NCBI RefSeq assembly: GCF_030646155.1
Contig: NZ_JAUTDN010000005.1
Location: 1 to 64,000, forward strand
Length of the DNA stretch: 64,000 nt
Direction of reading: 5' to 3'
DNA from: Conexibacter sp. CPCC 205762
Lineage (GTDB): Bacteria; Actinomycetota; Thermoleophilia; Solirubrobacterales; Solirubrobacteraceae
Shown here: positions 32,921 to 42,858 of the stretch, one piece after another
How the letters are laid out: each line of letters begins with the position of its first letter
Position numbering within the stretch: the stretch's first letter is position 1
Made by a program: the position numbers and the translations under genes
The notes under the pieces: model-generated
What the model saw: the letters and a program-made list of their open reading frames with translations, nothing else
Database searches by the model: none
Told to the model about the DNA's origin: nothing

Positions 32921-34255
32921 CTACCGCGCCTGCCGCATCAGCGCGCCGATGTCGGGCATCTTGCCCGACTGCATCGACTTCATCAGCTTCTGCATCTGCC
33001 CGAACTGTCTGATCAGCGCCTTCACCGCCTGCACGTTGGTGCCGGAGCCTCTCGCGATCCGGATGCGGCGCGAGCCCTTGATGATGTCGGGGTTGCGGCG
33101 CTCCTCCGGCGTCATCGAGGTGATGATCGCCTGGATCCGGTCGAACTCTCTCTCGTCCACTCTCAGGTTACGCAGCTGGTGACCGCCGAGGCCCGGCATC
33201 ATCCCCAGCAGCGACTGCAGCGGGCCGAGCTTGCGCACCTGTCTGAGCTGGTCGAGGAAGTCGTCGAGGCCGAACTCCGACTTGCGGATCTTGCGCTCGA
33301 GCTCCTTCGCCTGCGCCTCGTCGAACTGCGCCTCGGCCTTCTCGATCAGCGTCAGCACGTCGCCCATGCCGAGGATCCGCTGCGCCATCCGATCCGGGTG
33401 GAAGCGCTCGAACTGGTCGAGCTTCTCGCCGGTGGAGGCGAACAGGATCGGCTTGCCGGTGACCGACTTGACCGACAGCGCGGCGCCGCCGCGGGCATCG
33501 CCGTCGAGCTTCGACATCACGACGCCGTCGAAGGCGACCGTCTCCGCGAACTGCTCGGCGACGTTGACCGCGTCCTGACCGGTCATCGCGTCTACGACGA
33601 GCAGGATGTTGGTCGGCCCCGTGACGCGCTTGATCTCGGCGAGCTCCTTCATCAGGTTCTCGTCGACGTGGAGGCGGCCGGCGGTGTCGACGATGAGGAC
33701 GTCCTTGCCCTCGCGCCCCGCCCGCTCGCGCGCCCACTTGGCGATCTCGACCGGGTCGGCGTCGGTGCCTCTCTCGTAGACCTCGGCGCCGGCCTGTCTG
33801 CCGACCGTGATCAGCTGGTCGACGGCGGCCGGGCGGTAGACGTCGCAGGCGGCGACGGCGACCGAAGAGTTGTGCTGCTCCTTCAGGTACCGCGCCAGCT
33901 TCGCCGTCGCGGTCGTCTTGCCGGAGCCCTGCAGGCCCGCCATCAGGATCACCGTCGGCGGGCTGGAGGCGAACTTCAGCTCAGCCGACTCGCCGCCCAT
34001 CAGCTCCGACAGCTCGTCGTTGACGATCTTGACGACCTGCTGACCGGGGTTGAGCTGCCCGATCACGTCACTGCCGAGCGCCCGCTCCTTGACCGCGTTC
34101 GTGAATCTCTTCACGACCTTGAAGTTGACGTCCGCCTCGAGCAGCGCGAGACGGATCTCGCGCATCGCGGCGTTGATGTCGTCCTCGGTCAGGGTGCCGC
34201 GCCCGCGGACGTCCGCGAGCGTGGCCTGGAGCTTCTCGGCGAGTGAGTCGAACAT
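32921..34255 (-). CDS. ffh: Signal recognition particle protein Ffh
   Basis: SRP54 homologue of 444 aa. The N domain (1-85), G domain with [27 protein letters not shown] and [15 protein letters not shown], and a Met-rich M domain (from about 320: [53 protein letters not shown]) are complete. With 4.5S RNA it delivers nascent chains to FtsY. Several Arg codons are AGA even in this essential gene. Confidence 0.96.
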   Translation of the reverse strand: MFDSLAEKLQATLADVRGRGTLTEDDINAAMREIRLALLEADVNFKVVKRFTNAVKERALGSDVIGQLNPGQQVVKIVNDELSELMGGESAELKFASSPPTVILMAGLQGSGKTTATAKLARYLKEQHNSSVAVAACDVYRPAAVDQLITVGRQAGAEVYERGTDADPVEIAKWARERAGREGKDVLIVDTAGRLHVDENLMKELAEIKRVTGPTNILLVVDAMTGQDAVNVAEQFAETVAFDGVVMSKLDGDARGGAALSVKSVTGKPILFASTGEKLDQFERFHPDRMAQRILGMGDVLTLIEKAEAQFDEAQAKELERKIRKSEFGLDDFLDQLRQVRKLGPLQSLLGMMPGLGGHQLRNLRVDEREFDRIQAIITSMTPEERRNPDIIKGSRRIRIARGSGTNVQAVKALIRQFGQMQKLMKSMQSGKMPDIGALMRQAR

Positions 34256-34326
34256 GTGCCAGAGAATCTACCTGGCCGGCGGGTGCGCGGGCGGGGGAAA
34301 CGCCGCCCGCGCAGGGTGACCGGACC

Positions 34327-35292
34327 TCAGGCGGCCGGTCTCGGCAGCGTCGGCGGCTCGCTCGGGCCGGCCGGCGGCGCCTCGCCGGCGGCCGGCGGGG
34401 CGGGCGGCGGCGGGGTCTGGCCGCCGATCGCGCTCCCGATCGCGCTGCCGAGGCCGCCGAGCGCCTGCGTGAACTCCGACGGGATCACGAACACCTTGCT
34501 CGCCTGGCCGTCGGCCAGCTTCGGCAGCATCTGCAGGTACTGGTAGCTGAGCAGCTCGCGGTCGGGCCGGCCCTCGTGGATCGCCGTGAAGACCGTCTGG
34601 ATCGCTCTCGCCTCGCCCTCGGCGCGCAGGATCGCCGCCTCGCGCTCGCCCTGCGCGCGCAGGACGGCCGACTGCTGGTCGCCCTGGGCGGTGAGGATCT
34701 GCGACTGCTTGATGCCCTCGGCGTTGAGGATCGCGGCGCGGCGGTCGCGCTCGGCGCGCATCTGCTTCTCCATCGCCTCCTGGATGCTGCCGGGCGGGTC
34801 GATCGACTTCAGCTCGACGCGGGCGATGCGGATGCCCCATCTGCCGGTCGCCTCGTCGAGCACGACGCGCAGCTGCGAGTTGATGTTGTCGCGCGAGGTG
34901 AGCGCGTCCTCCAGCGAGAGGCCGCCGATCACGTTGCGCAGCGTCGTCACCGTCAGCTGCTCGATCGCCTGCAGCGGGTTGGCGACCTCGTAGGTGACCG
35001 ACTTCGGGTCGGTGATCGTGAAGTAGAGGACGGTGTCGATCTGCACGACGAGGTTGTCCTCGGTGATGACCGGCTGAGGCGCGAACGTGATCACCTGCTC
35101 GCGCAGGTCGACGAGCGGCTTGACCTTGTCGATGAACGGCACCACGATCGTCAGGCCGGGGGTCAGCGTGCGGCTGTAGCGACCGAGCCGCTCGACGACG
35201 CCGGCACGCGCCTGCGGGATGATGCGGATCGTCCGCGCTGCGACGAACAGGATGAACAGCGCGAGAACGCCGAGGACGATGAGGCTCGCCAT
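34327..35292 (-). CDS. SPFH/band 7 (stomatin-like) membrane protein
   Basis: Stomatin/flotillin-like protein of 321 aa. One N-terminal membrane helix (IVLGVLALFILFVAARTI) precedes the band-7 domain (about 25-260) with RAGVVERLGRYSRTLTPGL and GIRIARVELKSIDPPGSIQE, then an Ala/Pro-rich tail. Typically forms membrane oligomers with an NfeD partner, encoded just upstream (57 bases away). Confidence 0.9.
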   Translation of the reverse strand: MASLIVLGVLALFILFVAARTIRIIPQARAGVVERLGRYSRTLTPGLTIVVPFIDKVKPLVDLREQVITFAPQPVITEDNLVVQIDTVLYFTITDPKSVTYEVANPLQAIEQLTVTTLRNVIGGLSLEDALTSRDNINSQLRVVLDEATGRWGIRIARVELKSIDPPGSIQEAMEKQMRAERDRRAAILNAEGIKQSQILTAQGDQQSAVLRAQGEREAAILRAEGEARAIQTVFTAIHEGRPDRELLSYQYLQMLPKLADGQASKVFVIPSEFTQALGGLGSAIGSAIGGQTPPPPAPPAAGEAPPAGPSEPPTLPRPAA

Positions 35293-35348
35293 ATGTGGTG
35301 GTCTCCCCTAGTCGGTTGGTTGCAGGAAGCGCGCGCCCGGAAGCCCGC

Positions 35349-35780
35349 TCACTCGGATACGAGCGCCGTGGCGCCCCTGATCTCCACGACCGTCACCGGT
35401 CTGCCCGCTTCGATGACCTCGTCATCGTCGTAGGCGCGGGCGGTCCAAACCTCGCCGTCGATCCGCACGCAGCCGACGGCCTCGTCGTTGCTGATCCGCT
35501 CGATCACCATCGCGCGGCGGCCGACGAGCGCGGCGGTGCCGGTGCGGATCTGCGCCGGCACTCTCATGTGCGCTCGCGCGATCGGCCGCACGAACAGCAG
35601 CAGCAGGACCGAGACGAGGATGAAGACGGCCGCCGAGGCGACGACGCCGGCGCCGACCGCGGCGACGACCGCCGCGACGGCGGCGCCGACCGCGAACGGC
35701 GCGAGGAAGAAGCTCGTGGAGGCGATCTCGCCGACGCCGAAGACGACGGCGAGGATGATCCAGATGACCCAGTCGTCCAT
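35349..35780 (-). CDS. NfeD-like membrane protein
   Basis: NfeD homologue of 143 aa: several membrane helices (WVIWIILAVVFGVGEIAS; VGAAVAAVVAAVGAGVVASA; VFILVSVLLLLFVRPI) followed by a C-terminal OB-fold domain (GTAALVGRRAMVIERI, GCVRIDGEVWTARA). Short form lacking the protease domain. Paired with the SPFH gene downstream, the usual NfeD-stomatin arrangement. Confidence 0.9.
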   Translation of the reverse strand: MDDWVIWIILAVVFGVGEIASTSFFLAPFAVGAAVAAVVAAVGAGVVASAAVFILVSVLLLLFVRPIARAHMRVPAQIRTGTAALVGRRAMVIERISNDEAVGCVRIDGEVWTARAYDDDEVIEAGRPVTVVEIRGATALVSE

Positions 35781-35821
35781 GTGCAGCCGAGCTTATCGCT
35801 GCGGCAGGCGGCCGAGAAGCG

Positions 35822-36817
35822 CTAGGACAGCAGTGCCTTCGCGAAGTCGTCCGGCTCGAACGGGCGCAGGTCCTCCAGCGACTCGCCGATCCCGATCATC
35901 TTCACGGGGATCTCCAGCTCGCGCGCGATCGCCAGCGCGATGCCGCCCTTGGCGGTGCCGTCGAGCTTCGTCAGCACGATCCCGCTGACCTCGACCGCCT
36001 CCGCGAACAGTCTCGCCTGGCGCAGGCCGTTCTGGCCGGTCGTCGCGTCGACGGTGATCAGCGTCTCGTGCGGCGCGCCCGGCAGCTGCTTGGCGATCAC
36101 GCGGCGGACCTTCGTCAGCTCCGCCATCAGGTTGTCCTGCGTGTGCAGGCGGCCGGCGGTGTCGACGATCACGACGTCGGCGCCCTCGCGAACGCCGGTC
36201 GCGACCGCCTCGTAGGCGACCGAGCCGGGATCGGAGTCCGGCGGGCCCTTGACGAACTGCACGTCGGCGCGGCGCGACCACTCCTCCAGCTGCTCGACGG
36301 CGGCGGCGCGGAAGGTGTCGGCGGCGCCGAGCACGACCTTCTGCCCCAGCTCCTTGCGCAGGTGCCAGGCGAGCTTGCCGACCGAGGTCGTCTTGCCGGT
36401 GCCGTTGACGCCGACGACGAGGATCACGGCCGGACCGGCCGTCAGGTCGATCGTCGGCTCGCCGACGCGCGCGACGTCGGCCAGCAGCTCCGTCAGGCGC
36501 GCGGTCAGCTGCTCGCCGCCGACCAGCTCGCCGGCCTCGGCCTCGCGCTCCAGCTTCTCGACGATCTCGGCGGTCGTGCGAGCGCCGACGTCGGCCGTGA
36601 TCAGCGCCTCCTCCAGCTTCTCCCACGTCTCCTCGTTGAGATCCTCGAACAGCGTCGAGGTGATCTCGCTCGTGAGCGCCTCGCGCGTCTTGCGCATGTT
36701 CTCGCGCAGCCGTCTGAAGAAGCCGCGGCGCTTCTCCTCGCGCTGCGGAGCGTCCTCGACGGCCACCGCCGAGGCGCCGTCGCGGGTGATGAAGAGGTCC
36801 TGCCAGTCGCGTGCCAT
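35822..36817 (-). CDS. ftsY: Signal recognition particle receptor FtsY
   Basis: SRP receptor GTPase of 331 aa, binding Ffh at the membrane. It has the N domain (EEKRRGFFRRLRENMRKTRE) and G domain with VGVNGTGKTTSVGKLAWHLR, DTFRAAAVEQLEEWSR, DTAGRLHTQDNLMAEL and VLTKLDGTAKGG. The acidic A domain is very short. ATG 36817 overlaps the start of a divergent GNAT gene; longer starts were rejected. Confidence 0.95.
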   Translation of the reverse strand: MARDWQDLFITRDGASAVAVEDAPQREEKRRGFFRRLRENMRKTREALTSEITSTLFEDLNEETWEKLEEALITADVGARTTAEIVEKLEREAEAGELVGGEQLTARLTELLADVARVGEPTIDLTAGPAVILVVGVNGTGKTTSVGKLAWHLRKELGQKVVLGAADTFRAAAVEQLEEWSRRADVQFVKGPPDSDPGSVAYEAVATGVREGADVVIVDTAGRLHTQDNLMAELTKVRRVIAKQLPGAPHETLITVDATTGQNGLRQARLFAEAVEVSGIVLTKLDGTAKGGIALAIARELEIPVKMIGIGESLEDLRPFEPDDFAKALLS

Positions 36818-37328
36818 GAGGATCGGCGACGATACCAGTGTGCAGACCTCCCCCATCCGCTTCCGGCGCAGCAGCCCCGACGCGCCCGAGGCGACCCGTC
36901 TGCTGCGCGCGTACGGCGCCGAGCTGGTCGGGCGGGGCCGCCCCTTCTCGCCGGTCGAGCCGCCGGTCGGGAGGCGGCCGGGGATCTGGGTCGAGCCGCA
37001 CGAGCTGGAGCCGCCGGGCGGCGTCTTCCTCCTGGCGGAGGATCGCGGCGTCGCGGTCGCCTGCGGCGGGCTGCGGACGCTTGCCCCCGGGCTCGGCGAG
37101 GTGAAGCGGATGTTCGTCGTGCGGGGCGCGCGGCGGCGCGGGATCGCGCGCTCGATACTGACCGAGCTGGAGGCGATCGCGCGCGATCTGGGCCACGCGC
37201 GCGTGCGCCTGGACACGAGCGCGGTCCAGCCCGAGGCGCTCGCGCTCTACCACGCGACCGGGTACGCGGAGATCGCCGACTACAACGGCAACCCGTTCGC
37301 GACCCACTGGTTCGAGAAGACGCTCTAG
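36816..37328 (+). CDS. GNAT family N-acetyltransferase
   Basis: Acetyltransferase of 170 aa. The acetyl-CoA motif A is VKRMFVVRGARRRGIARSIL with the R-G-I-A loop, and the final motif is ALALYHATGYAEIADYNGNP. Its ATG shares two bases with the ATG of ftsY on the other strand. An alternative GTG at 36840 (162 aa) would remove that overlap; neither has a clear ribosome binding site. Substrate unknown. Confidence 0.8.
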   Translation: MRIGDDTSVQTSPIRFRRSSPDAPEATRLLRAYGAELVGRGRPFSPVEPPVGRRPGIWVEPHELEPPGGVFLLAEDRGVAVACGGLRTLAPGLGEVKRMFVVRGARRRGIARSILTELEAIARDLGHARVRLDTSAVQPEALALYHATGYAEIADYNGNPFATHWFEKTL

Positions 37329-37389
37329 CGCAGACGCCGGCGTGGAGCCGCGCTGGCCGGCCGCGGATGCCAGCTTCTCCGCTCACCTA

Positions 37390-37403
37390 TGCAATCGATT
37401 ACA
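37390..37403. promoter_or_regulatory. LacI-family operator consensus
   Basis: The 14-mer tgcaatcgattaca matches the LacI/GalR consensus TGNAANCGNTTNCA at every fixed position and is nearly palindromic. It ends 21 bases before the amidase ATG. No LacI-type gene is in the window, so the regulator would act from elsewhere. Confidence 0.6.
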
Positions 37404-37424
37404 TCAGCGCTATGGTGGCGCCGC

Positions 37425-38843
37425 ATGAACGACGCTTTCGAAGACGACCTGCTCGGGCTGGCGGCGCGGGTGGCGCGGCGGGAGGTCTCGCCGCCGGAGC
37501 TGGTCGACGCGGCGATCGCGCGGATCGAGCGGGCCGAGCCGCTGGTCGGCGGGATCGCGGTCGAGCTGTTCGAGCAGGCGCGCGCCGCGGCGCGGGCGCC
37601 GGGCGCGGCCGACGGGCCGCTCGGCGGCGTCCCCTACCTGCTGAAGGATCTCGGGCACGGCCACGCCGGCGTGCCGACGACCTTCGCGAGCGACTGGACG
37701 CGCGATCTCGTCCCGACCGCCGACAGCGTCTTCGGGACGCGGATCAAGCGGGCCGGCCTGATCGCGCTGGCGACGACCACCGTCGGCGAGCTCGCGATCC
37801 CGGCGAGCGCCGAGTCGCGCCGCTTCGGCGCGACCCGCAACCCGTGGGACCCGGGGCGCGTCGCCGGCGGCTCCAGCGGCGGCGCGGCCGCCGCCGTCGC
37901 GAGCGGGATGGTGCCGGCCGCGCACGCCAGCGACCAGACCGGCTCGATCCGCATCCCCGCCTCCTGCTGCGGCCTCTACGGGCTCAAGCCGAGCCGCGGC
38001 CGCGTCTCCTCCGCGCCCGACGCCGAGGACCTGACCGGGATGACGACGCAGCACGCGATCACCCGCACCGTGCGCGACAGCGCGGTGCTGCTCGACGTCG
38101 TCGCCGGCAACCTGCCCGGCGACCTGCACCGCGCGGCGCCGCCCGCGGGCAGCTTCCTCGACGCGACGCAGCGCGACCCGCGCACGCTGCGGATCGCGCT
38201 CTCGACGCTGCCGCCCTCGGGCGAGCCGCCCGCGCCCGACTGCGTCGCCGCGACCGAGGCGGCCGCGCGGCTGCTGGAGCAGCTCGGCCATGTCGTCGAG
38301 CCGGCCGCGCCGGAGCTGCCGGCCGAGCCGATCGGCCGCGCGCTGGCGACGATCGAGCTGGTCGGGGTCGCGCAGTTCGCCGGCTGGATGGAGCGCGAGC
38401 TGGGGCCGGCGAAGGGCCCGCTGCCGGCGACGATCGCCGAGCTGGTCGCAGGCGGCGTCAAGATCGGCGCAGTCGAGTGGATCGAGACGATCGCCTCGCT
38501 CCAGCGGCTGACGCGCGCCGCCGACGCGATCTGGGAGCGCTACGACCTGTGGCTGACGCCGACGCTGGCGCAGCCGCCCGTGCCGCTCGGCGAGCTGGTC
38601 GTCACCCATCCGGCCGAGCGCTTCTTCGCCGCCCACGAGCGCTTCACGCCGTTCGCGCCGACCGCCAACTGGACCGGCTGGCCGGCGGCGACGGTGCCGC
38701 TGCACTGGAACGACGACGAGCTGCCGATCGGCGTGCAGCTGACCGCCGCGCACGGCGACGAGGCGCTGCTGCTGAGCGTCAGCGCGCAGCTGGAGCGAGC
38801 GCAGCCGTGGCAGAGCCGGCGAGCGCCGTTGTCGGTCGGCTGA
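37425..38843 (+). CDS. Amidase of the amidase-signature family
   Basis: Amidase of 472 aa. Ser-Ser-Lys triad is complete: Lys in YLLKDLGHGH, cis-Ser in AGGSSGGAAAA, nucleophilic Ser in SDQTGSIRIPASCCG. The family includes aryl-acylamidases, 6-aminohexanoate hydrolases and GatA-like enzymes; no GatB/C is near, so a catabolic amidase is more likely. ATG 37425 is chosen over 37389, which would place the start inside the LacI-like operator. Confidence 0.9.
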   Translation: MNDAFEDDLLGLAARVARREVSPPELVDAAIARIERAEPLVGGIAVELFEQARAAARAPGAADGPLGGVPYLLKDLGHGHAGVPTTFASDWTRDLVPTADSVFGTRIKRAGLIALATTTVGELAIPASAESRRFGATRNPWDPGRVAGGSSGGAAAAVASGMVPAAHASDQTGSIRIPASCCGLYGLKPSRGRVSSAPDAEDLTGMTTQHAITRTVRDSAVLLDVVAGNLPGDLHRAAPPAGSFLDATQRDPRTLRIALSTLPPSGEPPAPDCVAATEAAARLLEQLGHVVEPAAPELPAEPIGRALATIELVGVAQFAGWMERELGPAKGPLPATIAELVAGGVKIGAVEWIETIASLQRLTRAADAIWERYDLWLTPTLAQPPVPLGELVVTHPAERFFAAHERFTPFAPTANWTGWPAATVPLHWNDDELPIGVQLTAAHGDEALLLSVSAQLERAQPWQSRRAPLSVG

Positions 38844-38859
38844 CGGAGGACGCGGCCGC

Positions 38860-41800
38860 TCAGGCGGCCGAGCCGGCGGTCTCGGCCTCGGCCGCCTGCT
38901 CGGGCGGGAGTCTGCGCGAGATCACCTTCGATATCCCGTCGCCGCCCATCGAGACGCCGTAGAGGCTGTCGGCCGCCTCCATCGTCCGCTTCTGATGCGT
39001 GACGACGATGAACTGCGCGCGGTCGCGGTAGCTGCGCAGCAGTCTCAGGAAGCGGTCGATGTTGAGGTCGTCGAGCGCCGCCTCGACCTCGTCGAGGATG
39101 TAGAACGGGCACGGCTTCGCGAGGAAGACCGAGAACAGGAAGGCGAGCGCGGTCATCGACTTCTCGCCGCCCGACAGCAGCGTCAGCCGCTTCATCGACT
39201 TGCCGGCGGGCGTGATCTCGATCTCGACGCCGAGCAGGTCCTCCTCGCCGTCGCGCTCGTCGGCGTCGTCGGAGTCGACCTCGGCCGCTTCGGCGGCGGC
39301 TTCCGCCTCGCTCGCGTCGGCGTTCTGGCCGCCGATCACCGGCCGCGGGCCGGCGTCCTCGCGCACCAGCCGCAGTCTGCCGCGGCCGCCCGGGAAGACC
39401 TGCTGCGCCAGCTCCTCGAAGTTTCTCGCGGCAGCCTCGAAGGTCTCCTCGAAGGTCTCGCGGATCTGCCGGTCGGTGTCTCTGATCAGCGTGCTCAGCT
39501 CGCGCAGCGCCGCTTCGAGGTCGTTGCGCTGGCGCTCCAGCTCCTCGACGTGGGCGAGCGCCTCCTCGTACTCGTCCTTCGCGAGCGGGTTGACCGGGCC
39601 GAGCTGCTCGCGCCGCTTCGCCAGTCTCTGGATCCGCTGCGCCAGCGCGGCGCGCTCCTCGTCGGGCAGCGGCTCGCTCGCCGGCTCGGGTTCGAGGCCG
39701 AGCCGCTCGGCGAGCGCGCGCAGCTCGCCCTCGACCTCGGTCGAGCGGTCGCGCGCCTGCTGGGCGCGCACCTCGGCGGCGGTGACGGCCTCGCCGTCGC
39801 GCTTCAGCCGGCCCTGCAGCTCCGCCTCCTCGCGGGCGCAGGCGCGCAGCTCGACGGCGACGTGCTCGCCGGCGCTGCGGTGGGCGGCCAGCTCGGCGTC
39901 GAAGACCTCGACGCGGGCGGCGATCGCGCTCGCCAGCTCGGCGAACGTCTCGACCAGCCGCTCGGCGTGCGGGACGAGCTGCTGCTCGGCGGCCAGCCGC
40001 GCCTCGGCCTGGGCGATGCGGCGGTCGCGCTCTGCGCGCTCGCGCTCGGCCCGCTCGGCGAGCCGCCGCTCGGCCGTCAGCTCGGCCTCGATCTGGGCTC
40101 TGCGGATCGCGCCCGGACCGGCATCCTCGGCTCTGCGGCGCTGCTCGATCAGCAGCCGCGCGCGGTGCTCGGACTCGACCGCCTCGTCGAGCGCGCGGAC
40201 GGCCTCGCGCTGGACCCGGTCGGCCGCGTCGCGAGCGGCGTCGACCGCGCCGATGCCGGCCGAGGCGGCCTCGACCTGCTGCAGCGCGGCCTGCTCGGCG
40301 CGCGCCGCCTCCTCGCTCTTGACGATCAGCGCGTCGCGGCGGTTGCGCTCGGCCAGCACGCGCTCCTCGCCGCCGGCCGGGACCTTGCGCAGCACGCGCA
40401 GGGCGCCGTTCCAGACGCGGCCGTCGGCGGTGACGGCGATGCCGCTGAAGGTCTCGGGGACGGCGGTGACGTCGTCGACGACCCAGGTGTCGCGCAGCAG
40501 CGGCGCGGCGATCGCGAGCGTCTCGGCGGGGCCGCGGACGTGGTCGAGGAGGCGCTCGGCGCCGTCGCAGGGAGGCGACTTAGCGCCGGAATCGGGTTCA
40601 TCACCCGTGGGGGTGGCGGCTGCGGGTGGGGCGGCGGCGTCGGCATCCGCGGGCGCGGCGGCCGCGGGCCGCGCGACGAGTGCCGAGCCACCATCGCGGC
40701 CGGCTCTCGCGAGCAGTGCGATGCCGGCCTCGCGGTTGGCGACGACGGCGGCGCGGAGGCGGCCGTCGAGCGCGGCGGCGAGCGCCAGCTCGAAGCCGCC
40801 GTCGACCTGCAGCTTGTCCGCCAGCGCGGGGGCGCCGCCGGGGGCGCCGGCCTGCGAGCGCAGGAACTGGTTCGCCGCCGCCAGCTCGCCGCCGACTCTG
40901 GCGGCCTCGCGGCGGGCGGTCTCGACGACCTTCTCAGCCTCGCGGCGGGCGGCGCGGGCGGACTCGGCTCTCTGCTCGGCCGCGACCAGCTCCGCTCTGC
41001 GCTCGGCGACGACCGCCTGCAGCCGCTCGACCTCCGCGTGGGCGCCGGCGCGTCTCGTCTCCAGCTCGGCCAGCTCGCGCTCCAGCTCGGCTCTGCGGTC
41101 GCGCTCCAGCCGCACCAGCTCGTCTCTCAGCTCCGCGACGCGCGCCTCGACCTCGGGATCGACGACGTCAGCCGCCGCCTGCTCGCGCAGCGCGACCAGC
41201 TCGGCCTCGTGACGGAGGATCCGCTCGTTCAGCGACTGCGCCGTCCCGCGGATCGCCTCCAGCCGCAGGCCGACGCGCTCGTTCGCGCCGCGCGCGCGAA
41301 ACGCCCGGCCCGACAGCTCCTCGCGCTGCTCCGAGCGCGCCTGCAGCGCCTGCTCGGCCTCCTCCCGCCGCTTCGCGACGCCGCCGAGCGCCTGCTCGGC
41401 CTCGTCGCGCCGGGCACGCGCGGAGCGGACCGCCTCCTCCGCCTGCGCCAGCTCGACGCGCGAGGCGCGGACCGCGTCGCGGCCCAGCTCCCAGCGCGCC
41501 TCCAGCGACTGGCGCTCGATCCGCTCGTGCAGCTCGGCCGCCTCGGCCTGTCTCTTCAGCGGCCGCAGCCGCGAGCGCGCCTCGCGCTCGACGTCAAGGG
41601 CGCGGTCCAGGTTGTCCTGAGTCCTGGCGAGCTTCAGCTGGGCGCGGCGGCGGCGCTTGCGGTGCTTGCCGAGGCCGGCCGCCTCCTCGATCAGCAGCCG
41701 CCGGTCCTTCGGCTTGGAGGTGACGATCGCCTCGACGCGCCCCTGCGAGATGACCGAGTGCGACTCCTTGCCCAGACCGGTGTCGGACAGCACCTCGAGC

Positions 41801-42171
41801 ACGTCGGCGAGGCGGCAGCGGGCGCCGTTGAGGCGGTACTCGCCGTCGCCGCTGCGGTCGAGTCTGCGCAGGATCGAGACCTCCGCGAACTCCATCTCCA
41901 GCGTGCCGTCGGAGTTGTCCAGCACCAGCTCGACCTCGGCGCTCTGGCTCGCCTTGCGGCCGTGGCCGCCGCCGAAGATGACGTCCTGCATCGACTGGCC
42001 GCGGATCGCCAGCGGCGACTGCTCGCCCATCGCCCACAGGACGGCGTCGGTGACGTTCGACTTGCCCGAGCCGTTGGGCCCGACGACCACGCTGACGCCC
42101 GGGCCGAACGCAAGCCTGGTCCGATCCGGAAACGACTTGAAGCCCTTCAGCGTGAGCGATTTCAGGTGCAT
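38860..42171 (-). CDS. smc: Chromosome segregation protein SMC
   Basis: SMC ATPase of 1103 aa. N-terminal Walker A GPNGSGKSNVTDAVLWAMGE, two long coiled coils (about 170-420 and 640-870), hinge about 430-630, C-terminal signature LLSGGEKSMTALAFL and Walker B YILDEVEAALDD. The hinge carries an Ala/Pro-rich insert (PAAAAPADADAAAPPAAATP), unusual for the family. Start ATG 42171 lies nine bases after rnc. Forms the condensin ring with ScpA/ScpB, encoded elsewhere. Confidence 0.95.
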   Translation of the reverse strand: MHLKSLTLKGFKSFPDRTRLAFGPGVSVVVGPNGSGKSNVTDAVLWAMGEQSPLAIRGQSMQDVIFGGGHGRKASQSAEVELVLDNSDGTLEMEFAEVSILRRLDRSGDGEYRLNGARCRLADVLEVLSDTGLGKESHSVISQGRVEAIVTSKPKDRRLLIEEAAGLGKHRKRRRRAQLKLARTQDNLDRALDVEREARSRLRPLKRQAEAAELHERIERQSLEARWELGRDAVRASRVELAQAEEAVRSARARRDEAEQALGGVAKRREEAEQALQARSEQREELSGRAFRARGANERVGLRLEAIRGTAQSLNERILRHEAELVALREQAAADVVDPEVEARVAELRDELVRLERDRRAELERELAELETRRAGAHAEVERLQAVVAERRAELVAAEQRAESARAARREAEKVVETARREAARVGGELAAANQFLRSQAGAPGGAPALADKLQVDGGFELALAAALDGRLRAAVVANREAGIALLARAGRDGGSALVARPAAAAPADADAAAPPAAATPTGDEPDSGAKSPPCDGAERLLDHVRGPAETLAIAAPLLRDTWVVDDVTAVPETFSGIAVTADGRVWNGALRVLRKVPAGGEERVLAERNRRDALIVKSEEAARAEQAALQQVEAASAGIGAVDAARDAADRVQREAVRALDEAVESEHRARLLIEQRRRAEDAGPGAIRRAQIEAELTAERRLAERAERERAERDRRIAQAEARLAAEQQLVPHAERLVETFAELASAIAARVEVFDAELAAHRSAGEHVAVELRACAREEAELQGRLKRDGEAVTAAEVRAQQARDRSTEVEGELRALAERLGLEPEPASEPLPDEERAALAQRIQRLAKRREQLGPVNPLAKDEYEEALAHVEELERQRNDLEAALRELSTLIRDTDRQIRETFEETFEAAARNFEELAQQVFPGGRGRLRLVREDAGPRPVIGGQNADASEAEAAAEAAEVDSDDADERDGEEDLLGVEIEITPAGKSMKRLTLLSGGEKSMTALAFLFSVFLAKPCPFYILDEVEAALDDLNIDRFLRLLRSYRDRAQFIVVTHQKRTMEAADSLYGVSMGGDGISKVISRRLPPEQAAEAETAGSAA

Positions 42172-42180
42172 CGTCGCTGC

Positions 42181-42858
42181 CTATGCTCCCATCGCGCCCA
42201 AGGCCGCGCGCGCCGCTTCCTGCTCGGCGTCCTTCTTCGAGCGCCCGCGGCCGCTCCCGACTCTTCTGCCGGCGACCTCGGCGATCACCTCGAAGACGCG
42301 GTCGTGCGGCGGACCCTCCTCGGCGGAGACGGCGTAGGCGACGACGTCTCCCCTGCGCGCCAGTCTCTCCTGCAGCGCCGACTTGAAGTCGACCGGGTGC
42401 TCCAGCGCCTGCTCGATCTCCGGCTCGAACGCCTCGACGACCGCGGCCGCGGTGCTCTCGTAGCCGTTGGCGAGATAGACGGCGCCGATCACGGCCTCGA
42501 TCACCGACGCCAGCACGCGCTCGGTGCGCACGAGCGCGTCGGCGTTCTGGCCGACGCCCTGCGGCGCGGCGGCACGCAGCCGCTCGGGCACGCCGAGCCG
42601 CTCCGCGACCTGCTGGCACGATCTGCCCGAGACCGCCTGGGCGCGGATCTTCGTCAGCCGGCCGGCGCCGTACCTGTCGGCCTCCAGGCGCGGGTAGAGG
42701 TGGGTCGTGACGGCGAGGCCGAGCACGCTGTCGCCGAGGAAGGCGAGCCGCTCGTAGGAGTCGGCGCGCCGATCGGTCCACGACGAGTGCGTGAAGACCT
42801 GGCGAGCGAGGTCGTCCGGCAGCGCGTCGAGCAGTTCGGCGAGCTGGCGCAGCGTCAG
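42181..42858 (-). CDS. rnc: Ribonuclease III, probable CTG start
   Basis: RNase III of 225 aa, cleaving double-stranded RNA. The active-site helix [20 protein letters not shown] lies upstream of the first GTG (42726); starting at GTG would delete ERLAFLGD and its catalytic acids. Reading back, the frame has no ATG or GTG; the CTG at 42858 overlaps the acpP stop as CTGA, exactly like the ATGA/GTGA couplings elsewhere here. CTG 42852 is the alternative. dsRNA-binding domain at about 140-220 ([34 protein letters not shown]). Confidence 0.85.
   Translation of the reverse strand: MTLRQLAELLDALPDDLARQVFTHSSWTDRRADSYERLAFLGDSVLGLAVTTHLYPRLEADRYGAGRLTKIRAQAVSGRSCQQVAERLGVPERLRAAAPQGVGQNADALVRTERVLASVIEAVIGAVYLANGYESTAAAVVEAFEPEIEQALEHPVDFKSALQERLARRGDVVAYAVSAEEGPPHDRVFEVIAEVAGRRVGSGRGRSKKDAEQEAARAALGAMGA

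Noticed and set aside
42181-42726. rnc starting at GTG 42726
   Set aside because: Would remove the catalytic ERLAFLGD helix; the upstream CTG start restores full length.
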